Positions 8,113 through 16,399 of a stretch of 57,343 bases of DNA are shown here, one piece after another. The DNA is taken from the NCBI GenBank assembly GCA_018897435.1, contig JAHIKI010000062.1, forward strand, positions 1 to 57,343. Reading direction: 5' to 3'. Position 1 is the stretch's first letter, and each line of letters starts with the position of its first letter. This stretch comes from Acidobacteriota bacterium (lineage in GTDB: Bacteria > Acidobacteriota > Aminicenantia > UBA2199). Both the position numbers and the translations under genes were made by a program. Below the pieces are notes generated by a model. That model was not told the origin of the DNA and searched no databases. It was given only the letters and a program-made list of their open reading frames with translations.

Positions 8113-9282
8113 GTGTTGAAACGCTTATTGGGAATATACTTCATGCTGACGGCCTGCCTTTCCCTGCCGGCCAGGGGGCCCGTCAATCTGCAGAACATTC
8201 GTTACTATTCTTATCCCGAGTACACGCGCGTGGTCCTGGATCTCAGCGCCGATATCAAGATCGCCGAAAAAACCCTCAAGGGCAGCAGCAGCGGCCGCCT
8301 TTTTTTTGACCTGAAAAACTGCCGCTTTGCCGCGGATTACCCTTTTGAAAAGAAAAATGAGATCAAGATCCAGGCCGGGAACCTGCAGAGGATACGTATC
8401 GGCAAATGGAACGCCCAGACCATCCGCGTGGTCTTTGATTTCGACAAGATCGGCAAATACAACCGTTTTTATTTGACCTCCCCCTTCCGCATCGTCTTTG
8501 ACATATATAGTCAGGCCGAATTCGTCAGCCATGCCCAGCAGGCGCGGGAGCAGAATCTCCCCGTGGTAGAAGGCAGCCCATCCATCGCCCGCCAGCTCGG
8601 GCTGGGCGTGCACCGCATCGTCATTGATCCGGGCCACGGCGGCAAGGATCCCGGTACGATCAACCGTCGCCTGGACTTGCAGGAAAAGAATATCACCCTG
8701 GATATCGGCAAAAGGCTGAACGCCATTTTAAATGAACATGCGGAATTCGAGATCATTCTCACCCGCTGCCGCGACGAATATGTGCCGTTGGAGGAGCGGG
8801 CGGCCATCGCCAACTTCAACCAGGGCGACATTTTCGTTTCTATCCATACCAACTCGGCGCCGCGCCAGACCGCCCGCGGCGTGGAATCGTATTACCTGAA
8901 CATCACCGCCGACCCCCGGGCCATGGAAGTGGCCGCCCAGGAAAATGCCATGAGCAGCAAGTCCATGGCCGATATGCGTACCATCCTGAACCAGATACTG
9001 CAGAACAGCAAGATTTCCGAATCCAGGATCCTTGCCCAGTCGATCCAGAGGGGCATGGTCGCCAACCTGAAGCAAAAATACGATGCCGTCGACGATCTGG
9101 GAGTGAAGAAGGCGCCTTTCTACGTTCTGTTGGGCGCGCAGATGCCATCGGCGCTGATTGAGGTCTCCTTTCTCAGCAACCTGAACGAGGCCAAACGGTT
9201 GGCCTCGCCCTCGTACCGCCAGGCCGTTGCCGCCGGGCTGTACCTGGGAATCATCAATTTTATTCAAAGTCTGGGCAAATGA
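8113..9282 (+). CDS. N-acetylmuramoyl-L-alanine amidase with AMIN domain
   Basis: 389 residues. The signal peptide (about 1-20) is followed by an AMIN domain (about 25-135), which targets the septum or cell wall, and an Amidase_3 domain (about 167-385). Zinc ligands are visible as IDPGHGG (His175), LQEKN (Glu191) and SIHTN (His245). The catalytic Glu is in ALIEVSFLSN. It cleaves the amide between MurNAc and the stem peptide in the periplasm during cell separation, as AmiC does. The start is GTG 8113 with a weak ribosome site; ATG 8143 would still leave part of the signal. The next gene is an HtrA protease in the same direction. Confidence 0.93.
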   Translation: MLKRLLGIYFMLTACLSLPARGPVNLQNIRYYSYPEYTRVVLDLSADIKIAEKTLKGSSSGRLFFDLKNCRFAADYPFEKKNEIKIQAGNLQRIRIGKWNAQTIRVVFDFDKIGKYNRFYLTSPFRIVFDIYSQAEFVSHAQQAREQNLPVVEGSPSIARQLGLGVHRIVIDPGHGGKDPGTINRRLDLQEKNITLDIGKRLNAILNEHAEFEIILTRCRDEYVPLEERAAIANFNQGDIFVSIHTNSAPRQTARGVESYYLNITADPRAMEVAAQENAMSSKSMADMRTILNQILQNSKISESRILAQSIQRGMVANLKQKYDAVDDLGVKKAPFYVLLGAQMPSALIEVSFLSNLNEAKRLASPSYRQAVAAGLYLGIINFIQSLGK

Positions 9283-9304
9283 TGAAACTTTATCAGGTTT
9301 TTTT
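9280..9304 (+). terminator. weak AU-rich hairpin plus T run
   Basis: TGATGAAA and TTTATCA form a short stem with one bulge right at the amidase stop, followed by GG and seven T residues. It may give partial termination before the protease gene. Confidence 0.3.
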
Positions 9305-9341
9305 ACGTCTTGATATTTCTAGATAAGATAAGGAGGATCGC

Positions 9342-10766
9342 ATGAAAAAAATAGGTTTAATCGCCGGGACCAGTTTTTTGGCCGGCGCGCTTTTTTTCGC
9401 CTTAAGTTTCGGTTTCCTGCAAAAATCAGTCAATAATGAGCCTGTCATCAGCCCGGCCGTAGTCAGGGCTGAATCCGTTTCCCAGTCGGTCGTTCCCAAC
9501 AGTTTCGTCGACATCGTCCGCAAAGTCAAACCGGCGGTGCTCAAGGTGATATCTGAATCGATTGTGGAAAGGCGCTCCAGGTTCGGCGACGATTTCTTCG
9601 ACCAGTTTTTCAACGCTCCGCGGCGCCAGGAAAAGCGTTCCGGCGAGGGCTCGGGATTTTTCATCTCGGCCGACGGCTATATCCTGACCAACAACCATGT
9701 GGTCAAGGATGCCGTCAAAGTGAAGATTTTTAATATCGATAATGCGGAATTCACCGCCAAGATCATCGGCACCGATCCCAAAACCGATCTGGCGTTGCTG
9801 AAGATCAGTACCAAAAACGTCCCCTTCATTGATCTGGGTGACTCCAATGCCGTGGAAGTAGGTGAGTGGGTGCTGGCCATCGGCAACCCCTTCGGCCAGG
9901 ACCTGACGGTCACTTCGGGGATCATTTCGGCTACGGGCCGGCATCTCGGCCTGGCCCAATACGAGGACTTCCTGCAGACCGATGCTGCCATCAACATGGG
10001 CAACTCGGGCGGGCCGTTGATCAATATGAAGGGTGAGGCCATCGGCATCAACTCCACAATCCTCACCCCCAGCGCCGGCAACATCGGCATCGGCTTCGCC
10101 ATTCCGGCCAACATGGCCAAGAAAGTGGTGGCCGACCTGAAAACCAAGGGCAAGGTGGTACGCGGCTGGTTCGGCATCCAGATCCAGAACATCAGCGCAA
10201 GCGATGCCAAGGACCTGCCCACCGCCGGCGTACTGGTTTCCAGAGTGGAGGAGAATTCCCCGGCCCAGAAAGCCGGTTTGAAGCGCTATGATCTGATCGT
10301 GGCCATCAACGGCAAGGCGATCAAAGCTGCTGCCGACCTGCAGATGGAGATCGCCAATTCGGCTCCCGGTGATGAGATCACCACCACCATTTACCGTAAC
10401 CGCGAAAAACAGGTGCTTAAGGTCAAGGTGATCGAGGCCCCGGATGCGGTCCGCGAGCAGGCCGCGGCCGAGAGCAAAAGCATGAGCCTGGGCATGGCCC
10501 TGGTCAAGAACACTCCGGGCCTGGCCCGCGAATACGGATTGAAGACGGCCAAGGGCCTGGTGGTCGAGAATGTGGAGCGGGGCGGCGCGGCCGCCGAGAA
10601 CGGGATCAAAACAGGTGACGTGATCCTGGCCGTCAACCGCACTGCAGTAGAGAGTGTGGCTCAATTAAGAAGCTTCCTGGCCGGACGGCGCAGCGGTTCC
10701 ATGGTCCTGCTGCTGATCAACCGCGACGGCGATGAGGTGTACATCCGCTTTGCCCTGCCGGAATGA
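9342..10766 (+). CDS. degP: Do/HtrA-family periplasmic serine protease, two PDZ domains
   Basis: 474 residues. An N-terminal signal or anchor (about 5-27) is followed by a trypsin-like domain with triad His119 (LTNNHVV), Asp149 (KTDLALL) and Ser222 (GNSGGPL). Two PDZ domains follow, at about 275-365 and 385-470. The enzyme degrades misfolded envelope proteins in the periplasm. AAGGAGG lies before the ATG. Its stop overlaps the start of the next gene (ATGA), a DapF-like protein, which is an unusual translational coupling. The symbol is used in the broad family sense (DegP/DegQ/MucD are not distinguishable here). Confidence 0.93.
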   Translation: MKKIGLIAGTSFLAGALFFALSFGFLQKSVNNEPVISPAVVRAESVSQSVVPNSFVDIVRKVKPAVLKVISESIVERRSRFGDDFFDQFFNAPRRQEKRSGEGSGFFISADGYILTNNHVVKDAVKVKIFNIDNAEFTAKIIGTDPKTDLALLKISTKNVPFIDLGDSNAVEVGEWVLAIGNPFGQDLTVTSGIISATGRHLGLAQYEDFLQTDAAINMGNSGGPLINMKGEAIGINSTILTPSAGNIGIGFAIPANMAKKVVADLKTKGKVVRGWFGIQIQNISASDAKDLPTAGVLVSRVEENSPAQKAGLKRYDLIVAINGKAIKAAADLQMEIANSAPGDEITTTIYRNREKQVLKVKVIEAPDAVREQAAAESKSMSLGMALVKNTPGLAREYGLKTAKGLVVENVERGGAAAENGIKTGDVILAVNRTAVESVAQLRSFLAGRRSGSMVLLLINRDGDEVYIRFALPE

Positions 10767-11575
10767 TCTTTTACAAGACCAGTTCCTTCGGCAACGATTT
10801 CATCGAGATCGATGCCAGGGACCTGCCGGTCGGGGCGGCCGACAAGGGCGCCCTGGCCGAACGGATCTGCGACCGCCAGCGCGGGGTCGGCGCTGATGGC
10901 GCGGTCTTTTACCGGGTCGAGAAGCAAGGATTTCATTTTGAGATATTCAACCGTGACGGCGGCGCGGCCGAATTGTCGGGCAATGGCATGGCCGGACTGG
11001 CTGCGGTCCTGTTCCAGCGCCGCCTGGCGGCTTCGCCGCTGCGGCTCCTTACCGCCGTCGGTTCGCGGCGGATCGATCTCCTGGCCCGCCGGGGTCCGGT
11101 CTTCCAACTCGATGTGGAAATCGGCCGGCCCGATTTTTCCCAGCGCCGGTTTTTTCCTTTTCTAAAGGACGGGCAGGAGAGTTCCACCTGCGCCGGCCTG
11201 AAATTTTTTCCGGTTTCCGTAGGCAATCCCCATGCCGTGGTCCTTTGCCGGGACCGGTTTGCCCCCGGGCGGTTGGCCGCCCTGGGGAAAAAACTGGAAT
11301 GCCACCCCATGTTCCCCGGGCGGGTCAACGTGGAATTCGTCAATTTCAGCAGCGCCGAAAAATGCCGGGTCTTTTTTTACGAGAGGGGAGTCGGGGCGAC
11401 CCTGGCTTCTTCGACCGGCAGCGCCGCCGTGTTCGCCGTTTTACGGCGGCAGGGAAAGGTCCGGGACCGACTGGCCATCGACTGCGGCGCTGAAAAGATC
11501 GCCGTCAGCTGGAAGCAGGGAATTTTTGTTCACAATTTCACTCGCCTGATCTGCCGTGGCAATTACTTCGGATAA
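10763..11575 (+). CDS. dapF: diaminopimelate epimerase-like protein lacking both catalytic cysteines
   Basis: 270 residues along the full DapF length. It has GNDF at 10-13, the IFNRDG motif at 61-66, GNPH at 154-157 and YERG at 206-209. True DapF interconverts LL- and meso-diaminopimelate with two cysteines, in the contexts xCGNGxRC and TxACGTG. Here both positions are serine (LSGNG, Ser72; LASSTG, Ser216), and the second Cys of the first motif is Gly. So the fold is clear but the racemase chemistry is not expected to be normal. It could be an altered epimerase, another isomerase or an inactive homolog. It starts inside the protease stop codon. A decayed copy of its 3' end lies at about 20331-20480. 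Confidence 0.8.
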   Translation: MIFYKTSSFGNDFIEIDARDLPVGAADKGALAERICDRQRGVGADGAVFYRVEKQGFHFEIFNRDGGAAELSGNGMAGLAAVLFQRRLAASPLRLLTAVGSRRIDLLARRGPVFQLDVEIGRPDFSQRRFFPFLKDGQESSTCAGLKFFPVSVGNPHAVVLCRDRFAPGRLAALGKKLECHPMFPGRVNVEFVNFSSAEKCRVFFYERGVGATLASSTGSAAVFAVLRRQGKVRDRLAIDCGAEKIAVSWKQGIFVHNFTRLICRGNYFG

Positions 11576-11583
11576 TTGGGGCG

Positions 11584-11793
11584 AACTTTCATCTGCAAGT
11601 TTGCATGATGGCTGGGAGGGAGATCCATGCTGTCTAAGATATTCAAGGGGCTGTTGGCTTTCATTGGTTTGTTGGCACTTTTTGTTTTGGCTTACCTGGC
11701 GTTCATGTGCGCAACGGACTTCAGACCAGAGGCAGAGACCAATCTGGACATTCAGAACAATAGGGCCGCAATACTGAAAAAAGGTATGCCGAT
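11584..11793. repeat. 210-bp direct repeat, left copy
   Basis: Same length as, and all but about six bases identical to, 15063-15272 with no gaps. It contains the ribosome site and first 56 codons of the endonuclease/phosphatase-fold gene. The two copies bracket the AT-rich insert. Confidence 0.9.
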
Positions 11794-11809
11794 GTTTCAA
11801 GGAATATAA
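11627..11809 (+). pseudogene. truncated 5' copy of endonuclease/phosphatase-fold gene
   Basis: 60 codons starting MLSKIFKGLLAFIGLLALFVL, nearly the same as the first 56 residues of the full gene at 15106. It then leaves the homology at 11793 and stops after MFQGI. Only the membrane anchor remains and none of the catalytic motifs, so it is a duplication scar. The ribosome site (GGGAGGGAG) is kept, so a short membrane peptide could still be made. Confidence 0.85.
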
Positions 11810-11857
11810 TTTGTTTTTCAGCAGACCCTAATTAATCGACTTCAACAAAGGTCTTTA

Positions 11858-13315
11858 TTAATCCAGTAGTTCGAGTTTTTGATTAAAATACTTGTTAAAT
11901 ATTACTCGGAATGTATTTATTGTTTTTGACGAATCGGTAAGTAATGAATAATCTTTGTCGGGAAAATAAAAACAATTTAAAACCGAGAATTCTATTTCAC
12001 TTTTATCTTCCCCTTCAAATGCCCTGAAGCCATGATCGCCCTGAACTACTATGATTGGCGGCTCTTCAGCGGAAATGAAAATATTGTTTATCGTTTCTAT
12101 TAAAAGTTTATTTGTATACTTTAATTGCTCTAAGTAGTTGTACTTATTCTTAATGTCGCTTGCATAGCTAAAATCGGTTTCGTTCCCTTCGGCATCAAAA
12201 TAATAAGGTGGATGAGGCATCATTATATGAGCGTAAATAAATTTTGGCTTTTCGTTAAATGTGCTTCGTATCGTTCTTAATCTATTAAAAATATCGAGGT
12301 TTATATTAGCCATGTCAGCTGTGTTCTCATTGTAAATCTCATAAATGTAACCATATATTGTACGAGCTTGATAAATGTTCCCTTTTTTTAAGAAGTAGAT
12401 GTCCTGATAAAACTTCTTCTCACTCAAAATATCGAAAAATGATAGATTAATAAAATCATAACCTAATTCATAAAAGTGCTTAACGACTATATTGTTTTTG
12501 ATAAGTTCAGCCAAGGATAAGTAGCTGCTCTTGGCATATAAATAAGTTGTATCGATATTGAGTTCAGCCATGTTGAATGTAGATGCTATTGAATAATTGG
12601 TAATTTTGTAAATTGTTTTTCCATTTTCAGCAACGAAGAAGCCATTTTCAATCAAGAATTTTTTTAGTTCACCATTAGCGAAATTCCAATGTTTTTGTAA
12701 GACGTTAAATCCGCTATAACCATCAAGTATGATGAAATAGATATCCGGTTTAGTTGTTATATTATTCAAAGACTGCTTTAATTCTATTTTGTTTTTTAAC
12801 TCGACTTTAGATATTTCTAAAAAACCGCAACCAATAATTTCAATAAATAAAAAAATTGTGGTCAATAAGTTTAAGTAGGAATTCAGTTTTAATAGTTTCA
12901 GCTTAGTTTTATATAGCCATAAAGTTAAAGCAAATAATAAAATAATTACTAATGCGACAGTAAAAAACAATTCTCCAATAAAAGTTGAAAATAGACTGAT
13001 TGCGTTTGTAATTTTGACATAAGCACGAACTTCAACTATATCTCTGAAAAAGAGTGTAACAAACAATGTGTAACTCAAGATCAAAGATGATTTTATACGG
13101 TCTTTAATCATCCATTTAATAACAAAAAATGCTGCGAGCCCCAAAGCAAAAATGATAAGCAACGAGATTATCGCTTCGTAAAAGTTGATCGAAAGACCAG
13201 CCTTAAATTTTAATAAGCTTGTATTAATGAAAAAAAGGAGAATTAAGTTCAGAGGGTGAACAGAGGTGGTATTGCTTGTCAATACCATTTGAAGCCGCGA
13301 ATAAAGTGTCCCCAT
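11858..13315 (-). CDS. membrane-anchored sulfatase/phosphotransferase-like protein
   Basis: Up to 485 residues. The N-terminal half has about four hydrophobic helices. The C-terminal half resembles the alkaline-phosphatase/sulfatase superfamily seen in LtaS and phosphoethanolamine transferases, with IYFIILDGYSG, HIMMPHPPYYF and VVQGDHGFRA. DGYSG would supply the metal site and nucleophile region and GDHG a metal site, so it probably acts outside the membrane on phospholipid-derived or glycan substrates. The coding sequence is markedly AT-rich compared with neighbours, a sign of transfer. The start is uncertain: the first codons run into an IS-type stub, and M11 (13285) may be the real start. 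Confidence 0.7.
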   Translation of the reverse strand: MGTLYSRLQMVLTSNTTSVHPLNLILLFFINTSLLKFKAGLSINFYEAIISLLIIFALGLAAFFVIKWMIKDRIKSSLILSYTLFVTLFFRDIVEVRAYVKITNAISLFSTFIGELFFTVALVIILLFALTLWLYKTKLKLLKLNSYLNLLTTIFLFIEIIGCGFLEISKVELKNKIELKQSLNNITTKPDIYFIILDGYSGFNVLQKHWNFANGELKKFLIENGFFVAENGKTIYKITNYSIASTFNMAELNIDTTYLYAKSSYLSLAELIKNNIVVKHFYELGYDFINLSFFDILSEKKFYQDIYFLKKGNIYQARTIYGYIYEIYNENTADMANINLDIFNRLRTIRSTFNEKPKFIYAHIMMPHPPYYFDAEGNETDFSYASDIKNKYNYLEQLKYTNKLLIETINNIFISAEEPPIIVVQGDHGFRAFEGEDKSEIEFSVLNCFYFPDKDYSLLTDSSKTINTFRVIFNKYFNQKLELLD

Positions 13316-13398
13316 TTTTATCCAGCTTTCAGCGCCACCTTGGCCTTGAATTGTTCGTCATACACCTTTCTAAGTCTCAATCGGTCCTCCTTGCTCAT
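13315..13398 (-). pseudogene. N-terminal stub of an IS3-type transposase OrfA
   Basis: Read leftward from ATG 13398 with AAGGAGG close behind it, the frame gives MSKEDRLRLRKVYDEQFKAK then VALKAG and stop. The YDEQFKAKVAL pattern is the start of IS3-family OrfA proteins. Only about 26 codons survive, fused to the sulfatase-like gene. Confidence 0.6.
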
Positions 13399-13607
13399 TG
13401 TAAGGAGTACACTTTAAATTAGCAACTTTTTGGTCTAAATAAGTGGGACCATTACAATTCCGTCTTTTGCCTGTACTGTTCACTACCCATGAGAGGCTCC
13501 TGTTTGACATTTTCAACAGACTTGGTATCATTTGATTATTGATGGCAGACACAATAAATGGAGCAAAAACTGAGATATACAGTCTGTTGATGATGAGAGG
13601 AAATTCT

Positions 13608-14717
13608 GTGACGGAACAATCAAGAAGACAATTTATTCAATCATGTCTATGTTTCACACTATCAGGATTAAGTCCAACCTTTGTATTTCTCTGCACTGGG
13701 TGCAAAAAAAATGAAAAATCGACATCCCTTCCTGACGTTCTTGAATATGAAAAGAAAGAGCGACTTGTTGTTGAAAGGGCAGCAAAAATTGATCCGAATT
13801 ATGAACCAGCTTATCTAAAATTACACAGAACCGGAGAGTTGAAAAAACGCGGAGAAGAACTTTGGAACATAATGGAAAGCTGTAAGCTTTGTCCCAGAAT
13901 GTGTGGATTCAACCGTTTAGCTGGAAAAAAAGGATTCTGTCAGGCAACTTCCAAACTTTTTGTTGCATCATATCATCCCCATTTCGGAGAGGAGAGGTCC
14001 CTTGTAGGAAGAGGAGGCTCAGGAGCCATATTCTTCAGTAATTGCGGCTTAAGATGTGTCTTTTGTATAAACTGGGAAATCAGCCAGGGAGGTAAAGGTA
14101 AGCTTACGAGTATTGAAGAATTGGCGCAGATGATGCTTAGCCTCCAAAAAAGGGGCTGCCATAATATTAACTTGGTTACACCAACCCATTATTCTGCACA
14201 CATTCTTCTTGCCGTGGATATCGCCGCCGGCAAAGGTCTGAGGTTACCTCTTGTCTACAATACCTGTGGATTGGAACGCCTGGAGATAATAAAGATGCTT
14301 GACGGAATAATCGATATTTATCTACCTGATTTTAAGTATGGGGATGGTAAGATGGCTGCAAAACATCTATCGGCAGCAGCGACCTATCCAGAGATTACAG
14401 AGCAGGCAATCTTAGAGATGCAACGTCAGGTGGGCGTAGCAAGACCAGCTAAGGATGGCCTTATGTTTAGAGGGTTGATGATCCGGCATCTAGTTATGCC
14501 CAATAGGGTTGCCGGAACAAAGGAAATTATTGAATGGATAGCGCAAAATTTACCCAAAGATACCTATTTTAACATTATGCAGCAATATACGCCGACACAC
14601 AAAGCATTTGAATATCCAGAGATATCCCGTAGAATTACCCAGGAAGAATTTAAGGAAGCGGTAAGATGGGCAAAGGCAGCCGGCCTTACCAATCTGGATA
14701 TTCAAGGATGGCGATAA
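13608..14717 (+). CDS. radical SAM protein of the PflX-like (COG1313) type with Tat-like signal
   Basis: 369 residues from GTG 13608, chosen because AGAGG lies 7 bases upstream and the product then begins MTEQSRRQFIQS, a twin-arginine-like signal followed by a hydrophobic stretch and a CTGC sequence. A cysteine-rich segment CKLCPRMCG (Cys92, 95, 99) precedes the radical SAM cluster CGLRCVFC (Cys146, 150, 153), which binds 4Fe-4S and SAM. The family is annotated as putative pyruvate formate-lyase activating proteins, but no glycyl-radical partner is nearby. An exported radical SAM enzyme would be unusual. Base composition differs from the core genes and it lies inside the bracketed insert. In-frame starts upstream exist at 13539-13590. 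Confidence 0.8.
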   Translation: MTEQSRRQFIQSCLCFTLSGLSPTFVFLCTGCKKNEKSTSLPDVLEYEKKERLVVERAAKIDPNYEPAYLKLHRTGELKKRGEELWNIMESCKLCPRMCGFNRLAGKKGFCQATSKLFVASYHPHFGEERSLVGRGGSGAIFFSNCGLRCVFCINWEISQGGKGKLTSIEELAQMMLSLQKRGCHNINLVTPTHYSAHILLAVDIAAGKGLRLPLVYNTCGLERLEIIKMLDGIIDIYLPDFKYGDGKMAAKHLSAAATYPEITEQAILEMQRQVGVARPAKDGLMFRGLMIRHLVMPNRVAGTKEIIEWIAQNLPKDTYFNIMQQYTPTHKAFEYPEISRRITQEEFKEAVRWAKAAGLTNLDIQGWR

Positions 14718-14719
14718 AG

Positions 14720-14800
14720 ATGAGAAGAACAAAGAGATACTTTTTAATCTTAACTGTAGCCATTGGTGCTTTTGCCGATGAGGCAGTTAGGAAGTTTTAA
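14720..14800 (+). pseudogene. 26-codon signal-peptide-like stub after the radical SAM gene
   Basis: ATG 14720 is two bases past the upstream stop. It reads MRRTKRYFLILTVAIGAFAD and then EAVRKF and stop. It looks like the beginning of an exported protein cut short. Bases 14801-15062 show AT-rich sequence with no convincing gene. This suggests an operon partner lost when the insert was made. Confidence 0.3.
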
Positions 14801-15062
14801 AATGGCCAAGAAGAGCCCCTTTATTTAATGCCGGTGGGAAAGAAATAATTACTTTTGGGACTTCCACAAATGAAAAGAAAGCAAAGCTATAAGCCAAAGA
14901 TTAAGACAGTAGCGTTGACAATCTTTATTATCAGGAAAAGAGGCAAGGATGTGCAATGTCTCAAGTATTTAGATAAGTTTCTTCCTTTGTCTGAACGTTT
15001 TCATCATGTTAATGCCCATCACAACAGAGAACTGTATTTTAAGCAATATATTACACTCATCC

Positions 15063-15272
15063 AACTTTCATCTGCAAGTTCGGATGATGGCTGGGAGGGA
15101 GATCCATGCTGCCTAAGATATTCAAGGGGCTGTTGGCTTTCATTGGTTTGTTGGTACTTTTTGTTTTGGCTTACCTGGCGTTCATGAGCGCCACGGACTT
15201 CAGACCAGAGGCAGAGACCAATCTGGACATTCAGAACAATAGGGCCGCAATACTGAAAAAAGGTATGCCGAT
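15063..15272. repeat. 210-bp direct repeat, right copy
   Basis: Partner of 11584-11793. Identity ends a few codons into the mature part of the downstream gene. The start-to-start distance of 3479 bases defines the inserted segment. Confidence 0.9.
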
Positions 15273-16167
15273 ATCTGTCTTGACCTTTAATGTCGGTTAT
15301 TGCGGGTTGGACGCGGCCGAGGACTTTTTTATGGATGGCGGAACTCGGTCCCGCTGTAAAAGCCTTGAACAGACACTGATCAATCTGGATCATATCACAA
15401 ATTTCTTGTCCAAGGAAAAGCCGGATTTGATCGTGTTGCAGGAAGTGGACATCAGATCCTCAAGGAGCCATCAGGTCAATGAATTGGATCATCTGCAAAA
15501 AAAAATTGTCGGCTACGCCAGTATTTTTGCTGTCAACTATAAAGTGCCATGGGTGCCGGTACCGCTCACCCGGCCAATGGGCTCGGTATACAGCGGCTTG
15601 CTGATCTTTTCCCGATATAATGTGCAAGCGGCGACCAGATATCAGTTCCCGGGCCGTGAACCATGGCCGCGGCAATTGGCCGAGCTGGACAGATGTTTCA
15701 TAGAATGCAGGCTGCAGCTGGAAGATGGCAAGGAATTGCTGCTGATTAACGCTCATTTGTCCGCCTATGACAAGGGGGGTCGGATCAGGAAACTGCAGTT
15801 GGCATTCTTGAAGAAGCGGATAATCGCTGAATTTAAAAATGGCAACCATGTGATTGTCGGTGCTGACTGGAACCATGGACTTCCGGGTAGCGATCCAAAG
15901 TTTTTTAATTCAGCATGGCCATGGCCCAGCTGGTATGCGACGCTAGCGGAAGATTTTACACCGCCAGGGTTTGCCTGGGCATTGGACAAAACCGTCCCTA
16001 CGGTGAGAGACAATGCTTTTGCCTACCAGGAAGGTAAAAATTTTGTCGCTGTTGTAGACGGTTTCCTGGTATCTGCCAATGTCGAAATACTGAGGGTGTT
16101 AGGGCACGACCTGGGTTTCCAAAACAGCGATCACAACCCGGTATCGGCAGTATTTGTTTTAAAATAA
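15106..16167 (+). CDS. membrane-anchored endonuclease/exonuclease/phosphatase-family protein
   Basis: 353 residues. A signal anchor (about 5-27) is followed by an EEP fold with TFNVGYCG, the metal-binding Glu in VLQEVD, INAHLSAYD, the Asn/Asp of GADWNH and the terminal SDHNPVSA. Members include DNases, sphingomyelinase-like lipases and inositol phosphatases. With the anchor facing outward, a lipid or phosphodiester substrate outside the membrane is more likely than DNA, but this is inference. GGGAGGGAG precedes the ATG. The first 56 codons are duplicated at 11627. Confidence 0.87.
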   Translation: MLPKIFKGLLAFIGLLVLFVLAYLAFMSATDFRPEAETNLDIQNNRAAILKKGMPISVLTFNVGYCGLDAAEDFFMDGGTRSRCKSLEQTLINLDHITNFLSKEKPDLIVLQEVDIRSSRSHQVNELDHLQKKIVGYASIFAVNYKVPWVPVPLTRPMGSVYSGLLIFSRYNVQAATRYQFPGREPWPRQLAELDRCFIECRLQLEDGKELLLINAHLSAYDKGGRIRKLQLAFLKKRIIAEFKNGNHVIVGADWNHGLPGSDPKFFNSAWPWPSWYATLAEDFTPPGFAWALDKTVPTVRDNAFAYQEGKNFVAVVDGFLVSANVEILRVLGHDLGFQNSDHNPVSAVFVLK

Positions 16168-16331
16168 AGACTAAAAAAGTTTTTAGAAGTTGGATATGTC
16201 TCGGATTTTCATTAAAACCTGGGAAAAAATGAAGCATTTGATTTTTAGCCATTTTTCAGGCAAATTTCTAAAAGCGCACCCGCTTTTGATAAAAATTCTT
16301 TTTTAATAATTGTAATTGTCCACAAAAACTA

Positions 16332-16360
16332 TTGACATTTCAGATCATTATCTTCAAGAT
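16332..16360 (+). promoter_or_regulatory. possible promoter of the RNA ligase gene
   Basis: An exact TTGACA (16332-16337) is followed after 17 bases by CAAGAT (16355-16360), a 3 of 6 match to the -10 box. It lies 40 bases before the RNA ligase start. The remainder of 16168-16399 is AT-rich without a gene. Confidence 0.35.
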
Positions 16361-16399
16361 GTCAGCGGCATAGTGATGCTATTGATTTTCCTATGAGTC

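Noticed and set aside
9426-10664. 412-codon open frame opposite the HtrA gene
   Set aside because: Antisense to intact catalytic triad and PDZ domains.
14855-15187. 110-codon open frame before the EEP gene
   Set aside because: It runs into the EEP start in another frame, and the part shared with the left repeat copy is not coding in that frame.
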